Assembly: GCF_032884065.1 (NCBI RefSeq)
Contig: NC_088873.1
Coordinates: 33,452,227 to 33,516,226 of the forward strand
Length of the DNA stretch: 64,000 nt
DNA from: Artemia franciscana
Lineage: Eukaryota; Arthropoda; Branchiopoda; Anostraca; Artemiidae
Reading direction: 5' to 3'
The notes under the pieces were generated by a model. That model did no database searches. It saw nothing but the letters and a program-made list of their open reading frames with translations, and was not told the origin of the DNA. A program made the position numbers and the translations under genes. How positions within the stretch are numbered: the first letter of the stretch is position 1; the number at the start of each line of letters is the position of its first letter. This document shows positions 33,746 to 46,437 of the stretch, piece by piece.

Positions 33746-35705
33746 ATCTTTTTTGTTCCCGCCCAAATTTTGAAACAGATTCTAAGAATCTTAATAACGC
33801 CACTGCTAGTATCTATTCGATAGCAAACCCGTATGCATAATGGGGGAAATCCAGTAGGAGAAAAAAACAAAAGAAAATATACCCACTGCTGAGCTAAAAA
33901 TAGTGTTTTCTTTATCACATAAATTTAAAGTGTAATCCCATATTTTTTCGCGACGAGATTTTGATTCGATGTGCGTTGAATGCAAATGGTAGAACTTGTG
34001 CGAAGAATCTTTTATTTTCGAGGTGGGTGTCTGTTTTGAAATGTAAAGCGTGACGCTCCCAAACCTCGACCGAGACCGAGTTCGTGTGGAAATGAAAATT
34101 TTTTGGCTATTGAGAGAACCCTTGGGTATTGGGAATTGCAAGCAGTTAGCCAGTTGGGTGAAACACCCACCTGGCTATTTTCTTTTAATCTTATGTTCTC
34201 GAAGAATTCCTGCGAACATAACTCAAGTACAGCTTGCATTAAACAAAAAGTGGGTAATTGGTAATTTGATGTGTGTGTAGACTTGTTCCTGTGTTTGCGT
34301 ACGTTTTTGCGTTTTTCTGCTCCTCAATCTCATCCTGCTAAATGACCAAGAAGACTAATCCGCCATTCCATCATAAATTTACTATGAAAAAGAAGTAGCT
34401 TATAAACAGAATTAATGGAAATAAAACTAATTTATTGAGAAGATAACAAGAGGAAAAGTTTGTGTAAAACGAATAACTCAATGCATACCCGTACTAATGA
34501 ACTTATTTTAGAAGAAATATAGCCTCTTAGGCGCATACAGGTTAAAGCACATAAAAAAGATAATTTTTATTGAAATAGAAGAAAATCGAGAACAGTAAAA
34601 AGTTCGGGATTTCCCAGAAGGAATTTACAAAACCCTCGTCCATCGTATCTGCCCCGTTAAAATACAACAGCGAAAACAAACAGTCTGCACATGCAAAAGT
34701 AAACTACCCAAAGAAAAAGGTTGAATGTTTGAGAGGCTTTTCACTCTCAGAAATCATATACCTCAGGTGGCTAGCACCAAGCATAGTAGAAGTGTGCCAA
34801 GCATAGCAGAACTGTGAGAACAGTACTAAGAGTGAATGATCTGTGCCAAGCATGGCATAAGTATCCCAAGCATGGCAGATGTGTGCTAAGTCTGGCACAA
34901 GATCGTGATTTCATAGCAATCTGGGAATGTACATTATACAATTAGGCTACTGAGTTAAATAATCTAAAATTAAAGAGCCATTTGAAACAGAAGGACAGAA
35001 AATAAATCCTTCAATAATCTAAACGTGAAACGGTCAAACATTACTGTCCATGTATAATTGACTGAAAATGAACAGAAATAAAAATAAATAATCATACCAA
35101 ACATAAAAGAAATGGGTACTGCTATATACACATAATTAAATCCTAAACGATTGAAAATTAAAATGAGCGCTAAAGTTAAACCAAAAAGGACACAAATTAC
35201 TACCCATCGGAGTTGGGCTACAGTTCCCCTTCTAACCGTAAACCAAAATAAAAAATTGTCCCTAAATAGAATCTGTAGACTATTCCAAGATTGGGATTAA
35301 TCTTTAAATACGCTTTAAACCTTAGCTGCCAGTGCATTAAAACAACATTTATGCATTAAAAAATGTTTATAGCTAAAACGTTCAGGCTAGATTAATCACT
35401 TTCTTGCTAAGAAAACTTAAACAAATTTGTAAGTGAAACAATATAATCTCTAGCTAGTATGAGGAGGTTTAAAATAATTTAACTGTTTAAGCTCTGAATA
35501 ACTGTGTAACTACTTGGTATATTACCCTATTAATAAATTAGCAGGGAGGGAATAAAGTGCAGCTTTTAGCTTAGAAATTATTGTAGGCTAAGTAAATATT
35601 TTGGAATGTTTTAGAAAAGTTTCCACAATTCTATAATGATTAGCCTACTTATGGAGAGTGGCAGTAGGCTACTAAACTGGTAGCCTGTAAAAGTTCGACT
35701 AGGTC
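33746..35705. other. No gene recognised
   Basis: 33806-34290 has overlapping open frames on both strands but no motif and no consistent codon pattern. 34765-34900 contains short imperfect repeats of GTGCCAAGCATGGCA. The rest is AT-rich. Confidence 0.35.
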
Positions 35706-36360
35706 TAGTAGAATTCTAGACAAACTACTTTTTGCAATCTTGGAAAGGGGTTAGGTTAGGAAAATTAAACTTTCAGGGAGGGATCTATTGACTAAAGTGT
35801 GTCATAGGGAGGTATTTTTAAGTACCAGATTCTATTCCTTCTCTTTCAAAAGAGAACTGACCTTTGATAACCTCTAAAGTTTTTGTTTTATAAGAGAGAA
35901 ACATTGCAAAATATAACCTACCTCCTGCTTAAAAGAAGCACAAGGAAGGTATTTTCAGCTTCACAACTTTTCTCAATCATTATTTAGGTAAAATTCTAGT
36001 TGAGTGACTTCTTGCTATCTCAGAAAGGGGTTAGGTTAGGAAAATGAAACTTTCAGGGATAGGTCTACAGGCTAAAGTATATCCCAGAAAGGTATTTTGA
36101 GGTCCCTAACTATACTCCCTCCCCCTCCTCTATATAATGCAGCTCTTTGTGCATTACAGCTTATATTTTTGTCAAATTTGATAATATATTACTATTATAA
36201 GTGTAAATACTTGCTTACCTACAGTGAAAAGTTAAAGTTAACTTTTTACTGTTTTTAAGCTACTATATTCCATAATTATAACACCAACATTGAACAATGG
36301 TAAAATTCTAGTTGAGTGACCTCTTGCTATCTCAGAAAGGGGTTAGGTTAGGTAGACCTT
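35706..36360 (+). repeat. Three partial FB2 left arms in direct order
   Basis: Arms begin near 35709, at 35991 and at 36300 (GTAAAATTCTAGTTGAGTGA). Each carries the GAAAGGGGTTAGGTTAGG block. The first includes the centre segment TTGATAACCTCTAAAG. No complementary right arms nearby. Confidence 0.8.
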
Positions 36361-36366
36361 TTAGGT

Positions 36367-36621
36367 CAACATTGGTATAACAGGAACAATTTTTCGGGTC
36401 ATGAAACTATTGTTAATAGCAATTGTTAATATGATTGAAACTATTGTTAATATGATTGCAATTCTATATGTATAAATAAAAGAATATTTACGCCAGAATA
36501 ACTCCATAACAGTGAGTTTGTAGTAGTTTTGCAAGAGAGAAAAGATGTTCAAAAAGTCAAAATGCATCTATTAACAATAGTTTCATGACCAAGAAAAATT
36601 GTTCTAGTAATACCAGCATTG
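36367..36621. mobile_element. MITE, 255 bp, about 50 bp TIRs
   Basis: CATTGGTATAACAGGAACAA and TCATGAAACTATTGTTAAT on the left are answered by ATTAACAATAGTTTCATGA and TTGTTCTAGTAATACCAGC on the right. The interior has two copies of GAAACTATTGTTAATATGAT-like text. No ORF. Superfamily unknown. Confidence 0.8.
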
Positions 36622-36800
36622 TATATCTAAGCTGTGCGGTTTCGTCTCTCCAGCCGCTAGCATCTCTACCTTGTACTGTGTCCCAAAAATAAATCGAGTT
36701 TTCATAACTGTATTGTATATCTAAGCTGTGCGGTTTCGTGTCTCTAGCCGCTTGCATCGCTACCGCGCACTGTGTCCCAAAAATAAATCGAGTTTTCGCC
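36618..36800 (+). repeat. Direct duplication, period 94 bp
   Basis: ATTGTATATCTAAGCTGTGC begins at 36618 and 36712. Both copies end CCAAAAATAAATCGAGTTTT. The first copy starts at the right end of the MITE. Confidence 0.85.
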
Positions 36801-37821
36801 CAGCAAGTAATCTCAAAAGAAACGTAGATTACATAATCTTAAAAAATCTTTTTGCTCCTTTTCAAGCGTGTGAATTCCGTCTAACTTTATTCAGGTTTTT
36901 ATTAAGGTGCACAAGAAAGTTCTTCAGAACCGAAAATTAGGACTGTCGTGGATTTTTTCAGCTTTGCACTTGAAGTATCTATCTTATCTATGAAAATTGA
37001 TTAAAAAACATTTAAAAAAAGTTTTCAAAAAATAGTAAAGAGGGAAATTGTATCGGAAGACTAGCAGAAATAAAGACATAATAGGTCAAACTTAAAACGA
37101 TCAGGAATTACAATGGATAAATAAATGAAACTTAAAATGAACAGACATTAAAATGAATAATTAATTTAACTTAAAGCGAAGAGGAATTACCACAAATAAA
37201 AGTTAGACTACTTCTCTCTTAAGCCAAGTAAGGGTTTGAGAGTCATTTAAGCTTTTTTCATGTTACAATTATATCATTGGAAAAACCAGCATCTTGCTTA
37301 ATCCCCCAGGAAAGTTCTCCCATCCTTACTGAAAATTCCCCCAAGCGGAAATCCCCCGGAGGAATATTTCCCCCGAAGAATCTTCCCGCGGTAAATTCCC
37401 CCCCCCCCATGTAAAAATGATCAGCTATATAGAATGCTTAAAAATAAAAATAATGAAGAAAAAATTGGAATGTTGGAAGATACTATATATATTCCAAATA
37501 TAGGCAGAATATGTGGTGGGAATATCCTATTGTAATAAAGAGTATATAGTATAATAGTGCTATCGTATAAGGGTTGAAAGGTACTGGAGGACAGTCAGCC
37601 TCCCTTTGGTCCCTTTTCTATTACCCGATCCTCCTCCAATTCCTATAATATCGATCAAAGTTTTGAAATATATGTTTTACTCATAAACTTTGAAGTGTGT
37701 AATAAGTTTGCTTTCGGGGTTGATATCACCCTCACAGCCCCATTGTCAGCCTTTATTTTACCCTGCTATGATAACTTGAACACTCAGAAACGTGAAAAAA
37801 AAATTAAGTTAGAAATCTGCA
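36801..37821. other. No gene recognised; C-rich cluster at 37300-37410
   Basis: A run of short related phrases (AATCCCCC, AAATTCCCCC, TATTTCCCCCG) forms a degenerate microsatellite-like patch. Elsewhere AT-rich. Confidence 0.45.
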
Positions 37822-39266
37822 AATCAAACAGTTCGTGGTAACGAACTGTAGTAAGGAACGACCCGGCTCAATAGTAAATAAAACTCTAAAAAACGGAATT
37901 TTGATAATAATAGATACATTAAAAGAACCAGATTTTTATGCTGATTTTAATTACCAAATTTATAAAATTTTCATCAAATTTAGTCTTACTCATCAAAAGT
38001 TACGAGCCTGAGAAAATTTGCCTTTTTTTGGAAAATAGGGGGAAACACTCCCTAAAGTCAAAGGATGTCCTAATGTAGAAGTTTCAAGCTCCTATCTACA
38101 AAAATGTGGAACTTGGTATTTTTTGCGAGAAGACCAATCACGGGTGCGTGTTTATTTGTTTGTTTGTTTGTTTTTTTTTTTTTCCCTGGAGTGATCGTAT
38201 CGACCAAGTAATCCTAGAATGTCACGACAGAGCTCATTCTAACGGAAATTTAAAGTTCTAGTGCCTTTTTAAGTGACCAAAAAAATTGGAGGGCACCTAG
38301 GCCTCCTCCCACGTTCATTTTTCCCAAAGTCAACGGATCAAAATTTTGAGATAGCCATTTTGTTCAGCATAGTCGAAAAACATAATAACTATGTCTATGG
38401 GGCCGACTTACTCTCCCACAGTCCCTGGGGGAGGGGCTGCAAGTTAAAAACTTTGACCAGTGTTTACATACGGTAATGGTTATTTGGAAGTGTACAGACC
38501 TTTTCAGGGGGATTTTTTTTGTGGGGGGGGGGTTGAGGGGAGGGGGATACGTAGAAGGATCTTCTCTTGGAGGAATTTGTCATGGGAGAAGAGAAATTCC
38601 ATGAAGGGGGCGCAGGATTTTCAAGTATTATTAAAAAAAAGAATCAAAACTAAATATGAAAAAGTCTTTTTCTACTGAAAGTAAGGACCAGCATGAAAAC
38701 TTAAAACGAACAGAGATTATTTTGTATATGGGGGGTTCATCTCTTCCTAAATACCTAGGTCTTTACGCTAAAGTATTTTTAGTCATTTCAACTATTTATT
38801 CTACAGCCTTTGTGATTCAGGGATCAATCTTAAAGAATTGGGGCAAAATTAAAGCTTCAGCGTAAAGAGCGAGGTATTAATGAGGGGGCAAACCCCCTCA
38901 TATACATAATAAAAATATACGAATATAGAAGTTCGTTACGTAAGTTAATACGTAAGTTACGTATATTTTTTACTAATAAAAACGTTCGTTAAAAATTCTA
39001 GTTGCCTTTTTAAGTAACCAAAAAATTGGTGGGCAACTAGGCCTCCTCCCCCACCCTTTTTCTCAAAATTGTCTGATCAGAACTAAGAGAAAGCCATTTA
39101 GAAAAAAAATTAATAGAATTGAATTGAGAGAAAGAGTCAAGCTTTAGCGTAAAGTTGGGGATGTTTAGGAGGGAACACCCCCTTTCATACACGGAGTAAT
39201 TTCTGTTCGTTTTAAGTTTTAATGTCGCTCCTTACTTTCAGTTAAAAAAAAACTTGTTTTTTTTTT
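37822..39266 (+). repeat. Composite repeat, copy C
   Basis: Starts AATCAAACAGTTCGTGGTAA like copy B and follows it throughout, including the inner palindrome (38700-38880), but retains only the right arm of the terminal palindrome (about 39125-39240), so a deletion removed the left arm. Confidence 0.9.
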
Positions 39267-39274
39267 ATTTACGC

Positions 39275-39393
39275 CAGAGGCCGACATTTTTTTTTTATAA
39301 TATGCTTCTAAACGTTAACTATTATTATACAGCTAAAAGAAATTCTGTGGGTCATCCTGGGGTGATCCAATGGTCATGGGTTGCCGGCCCCTG
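39275..39393. mobile_element. Possible small hAT-like MITE (119 bp)
   Basis: CAGAGGCCGACA at the left and TGCCGGCCCCTG at the right are near-complementary 12-bp ends of the CAGGGGCCGGCA kind. No 8-bp target duplication is visible, so this is tentative. Confidence 0.35.
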
Positions 39394-41154
39394 TTCTCCA
39401 CTGCATATTCTGCCTATGTTTTAGAATATACGTAGAATATGCAAACATTTCCTATTTGTTTCATTATTTCTATTTGTCTTACTTTCTCTATGGCTACTCA
39501 ATTTTAAGTTTGGGGCGAACTTTCCCGGGAAATTTTTATGGGGGGGAGATAAGCCTAGCGTCGAAGCACCAGATGTCGTACAAATTACTAGTAATTTTTT
39601 TTTTCAATATATTATCATGTATTTATTATTTTTGTTATACTGTCATTATTGTGCATTATATAATATCAAATTATTGTATTATGATATATTATATTATTAT
39701 ATTTCAAATAATTAGTCTAGTTTCACAAGTCTGATATGCTGTTAATTTTTGTAAATAATTTCTCTCTTTTACATTCAATCCTTTCAAATGTAAGAAAATC
39801 AATTCGTGAATCCCTTATTGATTCGTCTACTCAAAATATCGCTTCAGCAAACTAAACACATAACTTCAAAATTACTAGTCTTTCTTTCAGAAGTTTTACT
39901 TAGGCTTCATCCTAAACTTTTGAATTAATAAAATTAAAAGAAAAATTTTGACTAAAACATATGTTCTTTTGAAATATTAAAAGCTTCACGAACTTGCTTA
40001 TTTTCAACTAAAATATGTTTTTTCTTTCTTGTAACCTTTCATTGGTATTGGTTTTTTTTTTCTTTGTCTGTTGATATTTGACCGATAAAAGTACCATTTG
40101 GAATACCTATGGTTTTCACTAAAGTGGAAAAGACGCCGAACTTTCAGAATGTTTGAGGGGTGGCAACTCTGTTTTGTAAACCTTCAATGATTTATTTTTT
40201 GTTGTTGTTGCTGGAATACAAACTGCCCAGCGGTGCTTATTTACGAAAATATAGGGAAGGGGGAGGCATTTCTCAAAAACTTGGGAGAGGGAGCACTTAT
40301 GTTAATTTTTGTTTATTGAAAGTAAAACCTAAAAAGTAAAAACCAAAAGAGGAATTTTTCAATAAAAATGCCCAAAAAGGATGTTTTCAAAATTCCAGGG
40401 GAAGAAGCAAAAAATCTATTGGGAATTCCTCCGCCCCGATTGACTCCACTGCACTGTCCAAAATACAAAATCGTTTTTATTATAGCGCAAAATGACACTC
40501 CAACCTTTAGAAGGTTGAGTGATGTGGTAGTCACGCTTTTACTTTTGGAAATTTCTCTCAATTTTAAGTTTTTCTTGACAATTCATTTTGATTTCTTTTA
40601 ATTTTATGCTTATTCTATTCATCCATGTTAATTTATGTTAGTTTGAATTTCGTTGAGTTAGTTGACTTATTATGCTTTTAATAATTAGTTTATGTTCTTT
40701 TTTTTAGCTGAAACAAGTTAGATTGACAGGTAATTTGTATGAAGTTTCGGAATTTTTTTTTAGCTTTCTGCTTGAATGCCGAAATGTTGGTTTGTATTTT
40801 CTATTTTTGCTAAAAGTGGAATATTCGCTCAAAACATAACCGTATATTTGTGCAATAGGGTTTTACTAGTATTTGTTAATTTAAAATTTTCAATCATACC
40901 GAATAATAACATGCATACTTTCTGGTTTTCTTTGGAGCGGAGGCCATTCCGAGTCACATTCTGGAGGTATCCATGGATATAGACGTATCTTAATAATGGA
41001 CCTTATTACGTCTTTTGCTGTAACTTTTAGTGTATTTGATAATTTTGGACGTCACGAATCAATGTAATCAAATTTCTTTGGCTCTTGGCTCTGTCCGTAT
41101 CCCCATGAGCTTCCCAATTAAGTCGAACTGCAAAAAAAAAAAAAAAGTTTCTAA
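39394..41154. other. No gene recognised
   Basis: AT-rich. A 117-residue hydrophobic frame (39381-39734) is a translation of TTATATTA-rich DNA. Nothing else. Confidence 0.35.
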
Positions 41155-41720
41155 ATTTTAGGAGTGGTGTGGCTCAATAGTGACCGAATCTCTAAGAAAC
41201 AGAGTCTTGATGAAAATTGACTCATCAAAAGTATTCAATTTTGATGCTTTTTCAAAATGGGTAAAATTCATCAAATTTAATGTTACACATCAACAGTTCC
41301 GAGCGCGAAAAAATTTGCCCTATTTTTGAAATAGGAGGAAACACCCCAAAACTCCAAGTGATCTTAATGAAAATTACTTCATCCGATTCAGCATACCAGA
41401 TAACCCTACTGTAGAGGTTTCAAGCTCTTATATAAAAAAAATGTTGCATTTCGCATTTTTTTTTTTACCAGAAGAAAGATCACAGATGCGTGTTTATTTA
41501 TTTACTATTACTTTTTTTCTAGGGGTGATCATGGCGAACCATGGATCGTAGAATATTGAGAGAGGGCTTATTTGATCGGAAATCAAAAGTTGTAGTGCCC
41601 TTTTTGAGTGACCTAAAACATTGGAGGGCAGCTAGCCGCTCTCCCACGCTCATATTCACTAAAACAAACAAATTATTTTCAGGTCTGTTTTCGGGCCCCA
41701 TTGGAGGGCCCGTGCTCCCA
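41155..41720 (+). repeat. Composite repeat, copy D (partial, diverged)
   Basis: GTGTGGCTCAATAGTGACCG, CATCAACAGTTCCGAGC, GGAGGAAACACCCC, AGAGGTTTCAAGCTCTTAT and AGATGCGTGTTTATTTATT follow the first third of copy B. The match fades near CATTGGAGGGCAGCTAG. Confidence 0.8.
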
Positions 41721-44077
41721 ACTTGAAAGTTTTTTTTTCATATTAGGGTACACTTGGTCTAGGGACTTAACAGATTCATTGTTTAAGTCATTTGGAGAAA
41801 ATATTTTGGGCATTTCTTGATGAAGAATTTTCAGCTTTTTTTTTATTGTGGCTCCCTTGGCCGAATATTTTGTTGATAAAGGCAAAATCCAGTCCTAAAA
41901 AAAATTTGGGACCATTTCAGGACTTCATTCCCCCAGCCTGGCTTTTTGTGTACATTAAGCTCCCCTTGGCGATAACACCAGCGAAGTTTCAGGATTTTGG
42001 TTTAAGAAACTACGGATGTAAGTTTCAGACCGTTTGAAAAAAAGAGTTTTGGCCCAATTTTCAGGGAAACCAGATTTTGTTTGATTTTTCCTTTTGTATT
42101 GAGATTCCCCTGCCCCAAGAACTTTCAAGGCAATCGGAAAAAAATTCTTCCGCTTGGGGCTCCATTTTGGGGGCGCGTTCTCCCAAATCATGGTTTGTAT
42201 ACATTTTGGTTTCTTTGACCAAGTAACTTTCGATTGTGAGTTTCAGTCCTTCAGAAGAAAAAGATACTTTAATTCTTAAGGTGAAGCAATATTTTTCTTT
42301 GGTCTTCTTCTGTGCCTTGTGGTCCCAAGTCGATAAAAAAGAGTTAAACCCGATAAAAAATATAAAAATATATAAACCCGATAAAAAGAGTTAAGCCCAG
42401 ACTACCAACATCAAATATTTGTGCATTAGACCCGTGCCCCAAACTCAAAAAAGCTTCCTTGTCCATTTTTGTCCCCCCCAACATCTCTCAGGCTAAAACA
42501 AATGTTTAATCCTTTTGGGCCAAGCCAAAAAACAATATCTAATTAGTTCAAGCCAACAAGACTGTCAACTTCAAAAATACCCATCTTGTTTCTACTTTGA
42601 AACATGTCTGTATACGATGGACAATTTTCAAAATTTATAGGGGGTTGACTGCCGTCCAGTCTCTTTCAGTTGGTAGTTTTCACCTACCAACTGTATGAGC
42701 CCCCTTTTCCAGTTTTTACAGCTTCCTTTTCACATAAAGGCGCAGGGAAAAAATACATGAGAGGCAAGAACGTGTCCAGGATATTTTTTGGGGGGTGGGG
42801 GGTACAAAAAAGTCGATACGCATACAAAATTACGTATTTACGAGTCGGACAAACATTTCGGGGGTGGGGGGGGGTCCAAACTCTTTAACCCCTCCGTACG
42901 GCCTTGATGAAAAGAAAATTATTCTTTACTAAATAAAAACTAGTGTGTCGATTCTGATAATATTATTAATATTTTTCCTATTATAATTTTTTTTGGGAGG
43001 TAATACTTAATAAATAGTATTACTCAAACCTGCACCTTAGGGTATGCCCCCCCTCCTCCTCGAAGAAATAGCCAAGACATATAAAAAGTTGAATCTTGTG
43101 GCTTAAAACTGCAAGTATCACTTATCTTTGATTAACTCCTCCCCTATATGAACAAGTTTTTATCCCCTTGTAAAATTCTCCATTTTTGGGTCTTCGCTAA
43201 TACTAACAGCAAAAAATAGAAGTAAGTGGCAAAAATTGGTTTTGAGGTTTTGAAGAACAAGCTGTTTTGTTAATTCGCGTTCTCGTGGATGTAGATGCGT
43301 GAACAAAAATTGCTTAAAAAAGGGAACTTTAAGTCAAGAGACTGATGGGCTAGATTTTGTCGTTTTATTTTGTTTATATTCTTGCAAAAATATGTCCAGA
43401 AACAAATATTACGAGACAAAGGACAAATTCTATTTTACAAACAATAAAGAAATCTATCCATGATAAGTGTAGTTTAAAAAAAATCTGAGTTTTGTAGCAT
43501 GATAATAAAATCCTGAAGTTTTCTATAGTAATTGCTAAATGCAACCAGGGTTGTCATTAATCTGGAATGAGACTTGATATTATATCTGTGAAACTTGCTA
43601 TCAGAAGGGAAAAGTTGACTGTTCGGGGGTATCTCAATACTTTCTTCATAGGAAAGGATCTTTGGCTTCGTAATTAACCAAAATCTTTAAGATTTGCCAG
43701 TATTTTTTCGTTTTATGTTCTTACTTTCTGAGATTATGCTGGAAATGCTTCGTAGTGACCCTATCTTCAGAATTTATGTACCCTAACACTGTTATGCGCT
43801 GGTCTCGGCTGTGTTTTAATAACAAAAAAAAAACTTTTTGAGATTCGGCTATAAAATTTGGACTAAAAGTATAAAATTATATTGAATCCGAGAGAAAAAA
43901 GAAGTAGTTCCAGCAGAATCTTGGAGATTACCAAATTTTGATCCGGTTTGAATATCCGGTTTGGAAGATGTGGCAGAGAATATCTCAGATTAAATAGTTC
44001 AATTTATAAAACATACGACGGAGATCTCGCAATGATATGTCTAGTTTTTAAATGTAGTTAATCAAAATATAAAGTCT
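41721..44077. other. Unassigned, with old repeat character
   Basis: 41720-42260 has long open frames in several phases and internally similar phrases (CCCGTGCTCCCAACTTG against GCGTTCTCCCAAATCATG), suggesting old repeat DNA rather than a gene. 42770-42890 has G-rich transposon-end-like text (GTGTCCAGGATATTTTTTGG). The remainder up to the gap shows nothing. Confidence 0.4.
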
Positions 44078-44177
44078 NNNNNNNNNNNNNNNNNNNNNNN
44101 NNNNNNNNNNNNNNNNNNNNNNNNNNNNNNNNNNNNNNNNNNNNNNNNNNNNNNNNNNNNNNNNNNNNNNNNNNNNN
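44078..44177. other. Assembly gap (100 N)
   Basis: Exactly 100 unknown bases, a placeholder length. The 5' part of the LINE to its right falls in or beyond it. Confidence 0.99.
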
Positions 44178-46437
44178 TACAGTTAAACATTCCTTTACTA
44201 TTACTGAAACCGTCTTTAGACCTCTAATTGACTCAGGACTCTACAATTTCGGCTCTTGGATCACTAGTGAAAATTGGTCACCTGTGTACCAAACAAATAA
44301 TGTCTACTTCAAGGCTTTGTCCCTCCAAAATTTATTGAAGAGTAATTATGAAGCCCATTTTCCGGTGAAAAAAAAAATGCTCTACCGATAAACCTTACAT
44401 TACTGCAACTTTTAAAAAACTAATAAGGAAAAAAATCAATTTGTTCAAGCAGGGACATATCACACAGGCTAATGATCAAAGAAAGTTCCTGAAGAGAAAA
44501 TTGAGAAAGGCAGCTTCTCTGAGTATTACAATAGCAATGTTAAGGATTTGTATTCTAACAAACCCAAAGAATGGTACAGGAAAATTAAAGAGATTTGCGG
44601 AAAAAACCCTGTTGAAGTTAATTTTCATCTCCCTGAGCCCCCTTACAAGATAGCCAACAATTTGAACCTGCATCTTGCGTCCATAGTACAAAGTCTCCCC
44701 TTTTCACTGGCTCAGGTCAAACTATTCCTCCCTCCACCTCTTTCCTCCAAATTTCTCCCTCTGATGTTATAAATAAAATCCGAAAGCTCAAAAAATCAAG
44801 TACTTGCCCATTAGACATCCCAATTGACTTGATTAAAGCCTTTTCAGGCACAATTGCTGGACCTTTATCCGATATTTTTAACCAAATTACAAAATCTGGT
44901 ATATTCCCAAATTGCTGGAAACTAGGTTTTATAACACCCATCCGAAAGAAATCTCCCAGTCTGACTATAACCAACATGCGTTCTATTACACTCACTCCAG
45001 TTTTTTCTAAGCTTTACGAAGGGTTCCTTTGTGACTGGATTAAAATTAAAATTATACCACGCATTGACATCCGACAGTTTGGTAATTTAAGAAAAACCTC
45101 CACCACCCATTACCTTTTACACTTGATTCACACGATCCTAAGTGAACTAGAGAAACCAAATGTTTGGCTAAACCTGGTTTGGCTAAACCTGGATTTCCAA
45201 AAAGCGTTTGACTTGGTTGACCACACTATCCTAATTCGTTTACTACATGACAACTTTGAAATTGACCCACTTTTAGTAAATATTGTTATACCGTTCCTTT
45301 CAGACAGATCACAAGTTGTAAATACAAAAATACCTTCTCTAACCCCCTCCCTAGGTACTGTGGACCACTATTATTCTTGTCATGATTAACGAAATTGGCA
45401 AGGAATTCCCCCAAAGATGGAAATATGTGGATGACTTGTCGATCCTTGAAGTATGTCATAGGAATATTAAAAGTGACCCCGTTGAAATCCTAACCCAATG
45501 TTCGGATGAATCTAAGAATCTAAATATGACAGTAAGTCCCACTAAATCACAGATAATGACGATCAACTTCTTGAAATCTACTCTTGCTTTTTGCGACCCG
45601 ATCCCAAGCGAAATGCTAGTGCAACATGTTAAGCTTCTTGGTGTCACAATTTCTGATGATCTTAAGTGGAACACACATGTTTCCAACATTGTTAAACAAG
45701 CAAATGTTTCACTATCCATTATTAAGCTGCTAAACAAATTTAATTGTCCTAAGATACATTCCCTCCGTGTTTACTTATCCTTTATCAGGCTGTTATTGGA
45801 ATATGCATGTCCGGTCTGGCATTCGCAACTTTCAAATGAACTTAGTGACAAAATCGAATCGGTGCTCAGGATCATTTACAAAGAAGGCGAAATTCCATAT
45901 TCATTCCTCCTCAAAGCTGCACGCATTACCACCTTAAAAGAAAGGAAGGAAAAAATGTGCCTGCTCTTCGCTAAATCAGTCATTTCTAATCCCCGTACTG
46001 AGGACTTACTCCCTGATTTTCACAATCCCATTAGACTCCGACTCCCCCGGTCAGCCTCCTTAGCAATCCCAACTTACTCTCCTTTCCATGCTGCTACAGA
46101 AAGGTTTCGTAAAAGTTTTATACCCTTTATTCTGGAACACCTTAATAATAATTCGTAATTATGTACGTGCCAAATTCCCCTTTTCCTCTATTGCCATTTT
46201 GATTCTTTTTTGATTTATTGCAATGTTTTTGTAATTTAATTGTTAAATTTACTGATTTGCCCTTTATCTTTGATGATTTTGCTTTTTTAATTCCTTTTAA
46301 TTTTAAGTGTTTGACTTAATGTACTGTTTTGAAGTTTTTTTTCTTAGCTTTTACTGACATATAAAGCGAATTCGGCTCTATAGAGCTTGTGATTGTCTTT
46401 TGAAAATAAATATTATCTTATCTTATCTTATCCTATA
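44178..46437 (+). pseudogene. LINE ORF2: linker and reverse transcriptase, with 3' UTR and tail
   Basis: After the gap come linker text FGSWITSENWSPVYQTNN, then NKPKEWYRKIKEICGKNP, KLKKSSTCPLDIPIDLIKAF, SGIFPNCWKLGFITPIRKK, LNLDFQKAFDLVDHTILIRL (palm), FLSDRSQVV, the catalytic WKYVDDLSIL (Y-x-D-D present), SPTKSQIMTINF, VKLLGVTISDDLKWNTHVSN and RLLLEYACPVWHSQL, ending with a stop at 46156-46158. This is a non-LTR retrotransposon RT without RNase H. Frameshifts lie around 44390 and 44735. The region that should read GVPQGSxLGPLLF (45350-45385) is shortened and shifted twice, splitting the RT into frames 44829-45389 and 45382-46158. The 3' UTR ends TAAATATTATCTTATCTTAT, a TATCT-type tail. The same 3' end is found at 32118-32392 on the minus strand. 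Confidence 0.9.

Noticed and set aside
33806-34290. Overlapping open frames on both strands
   Set aside because: No domain or splice structure, and simultaneous openness in several frames points to chance low stop density.
36030-36350. TTAGG telomere-type repeats
   Set aside because: Only two units each time, always inside FB2 arms; not an interstitial telomere.
39275-39393. Firm assignment to hAT
   Set aside because: Ends fit, but no 8-bp target duplication was found, so it is kept only as a low-confidence feature.
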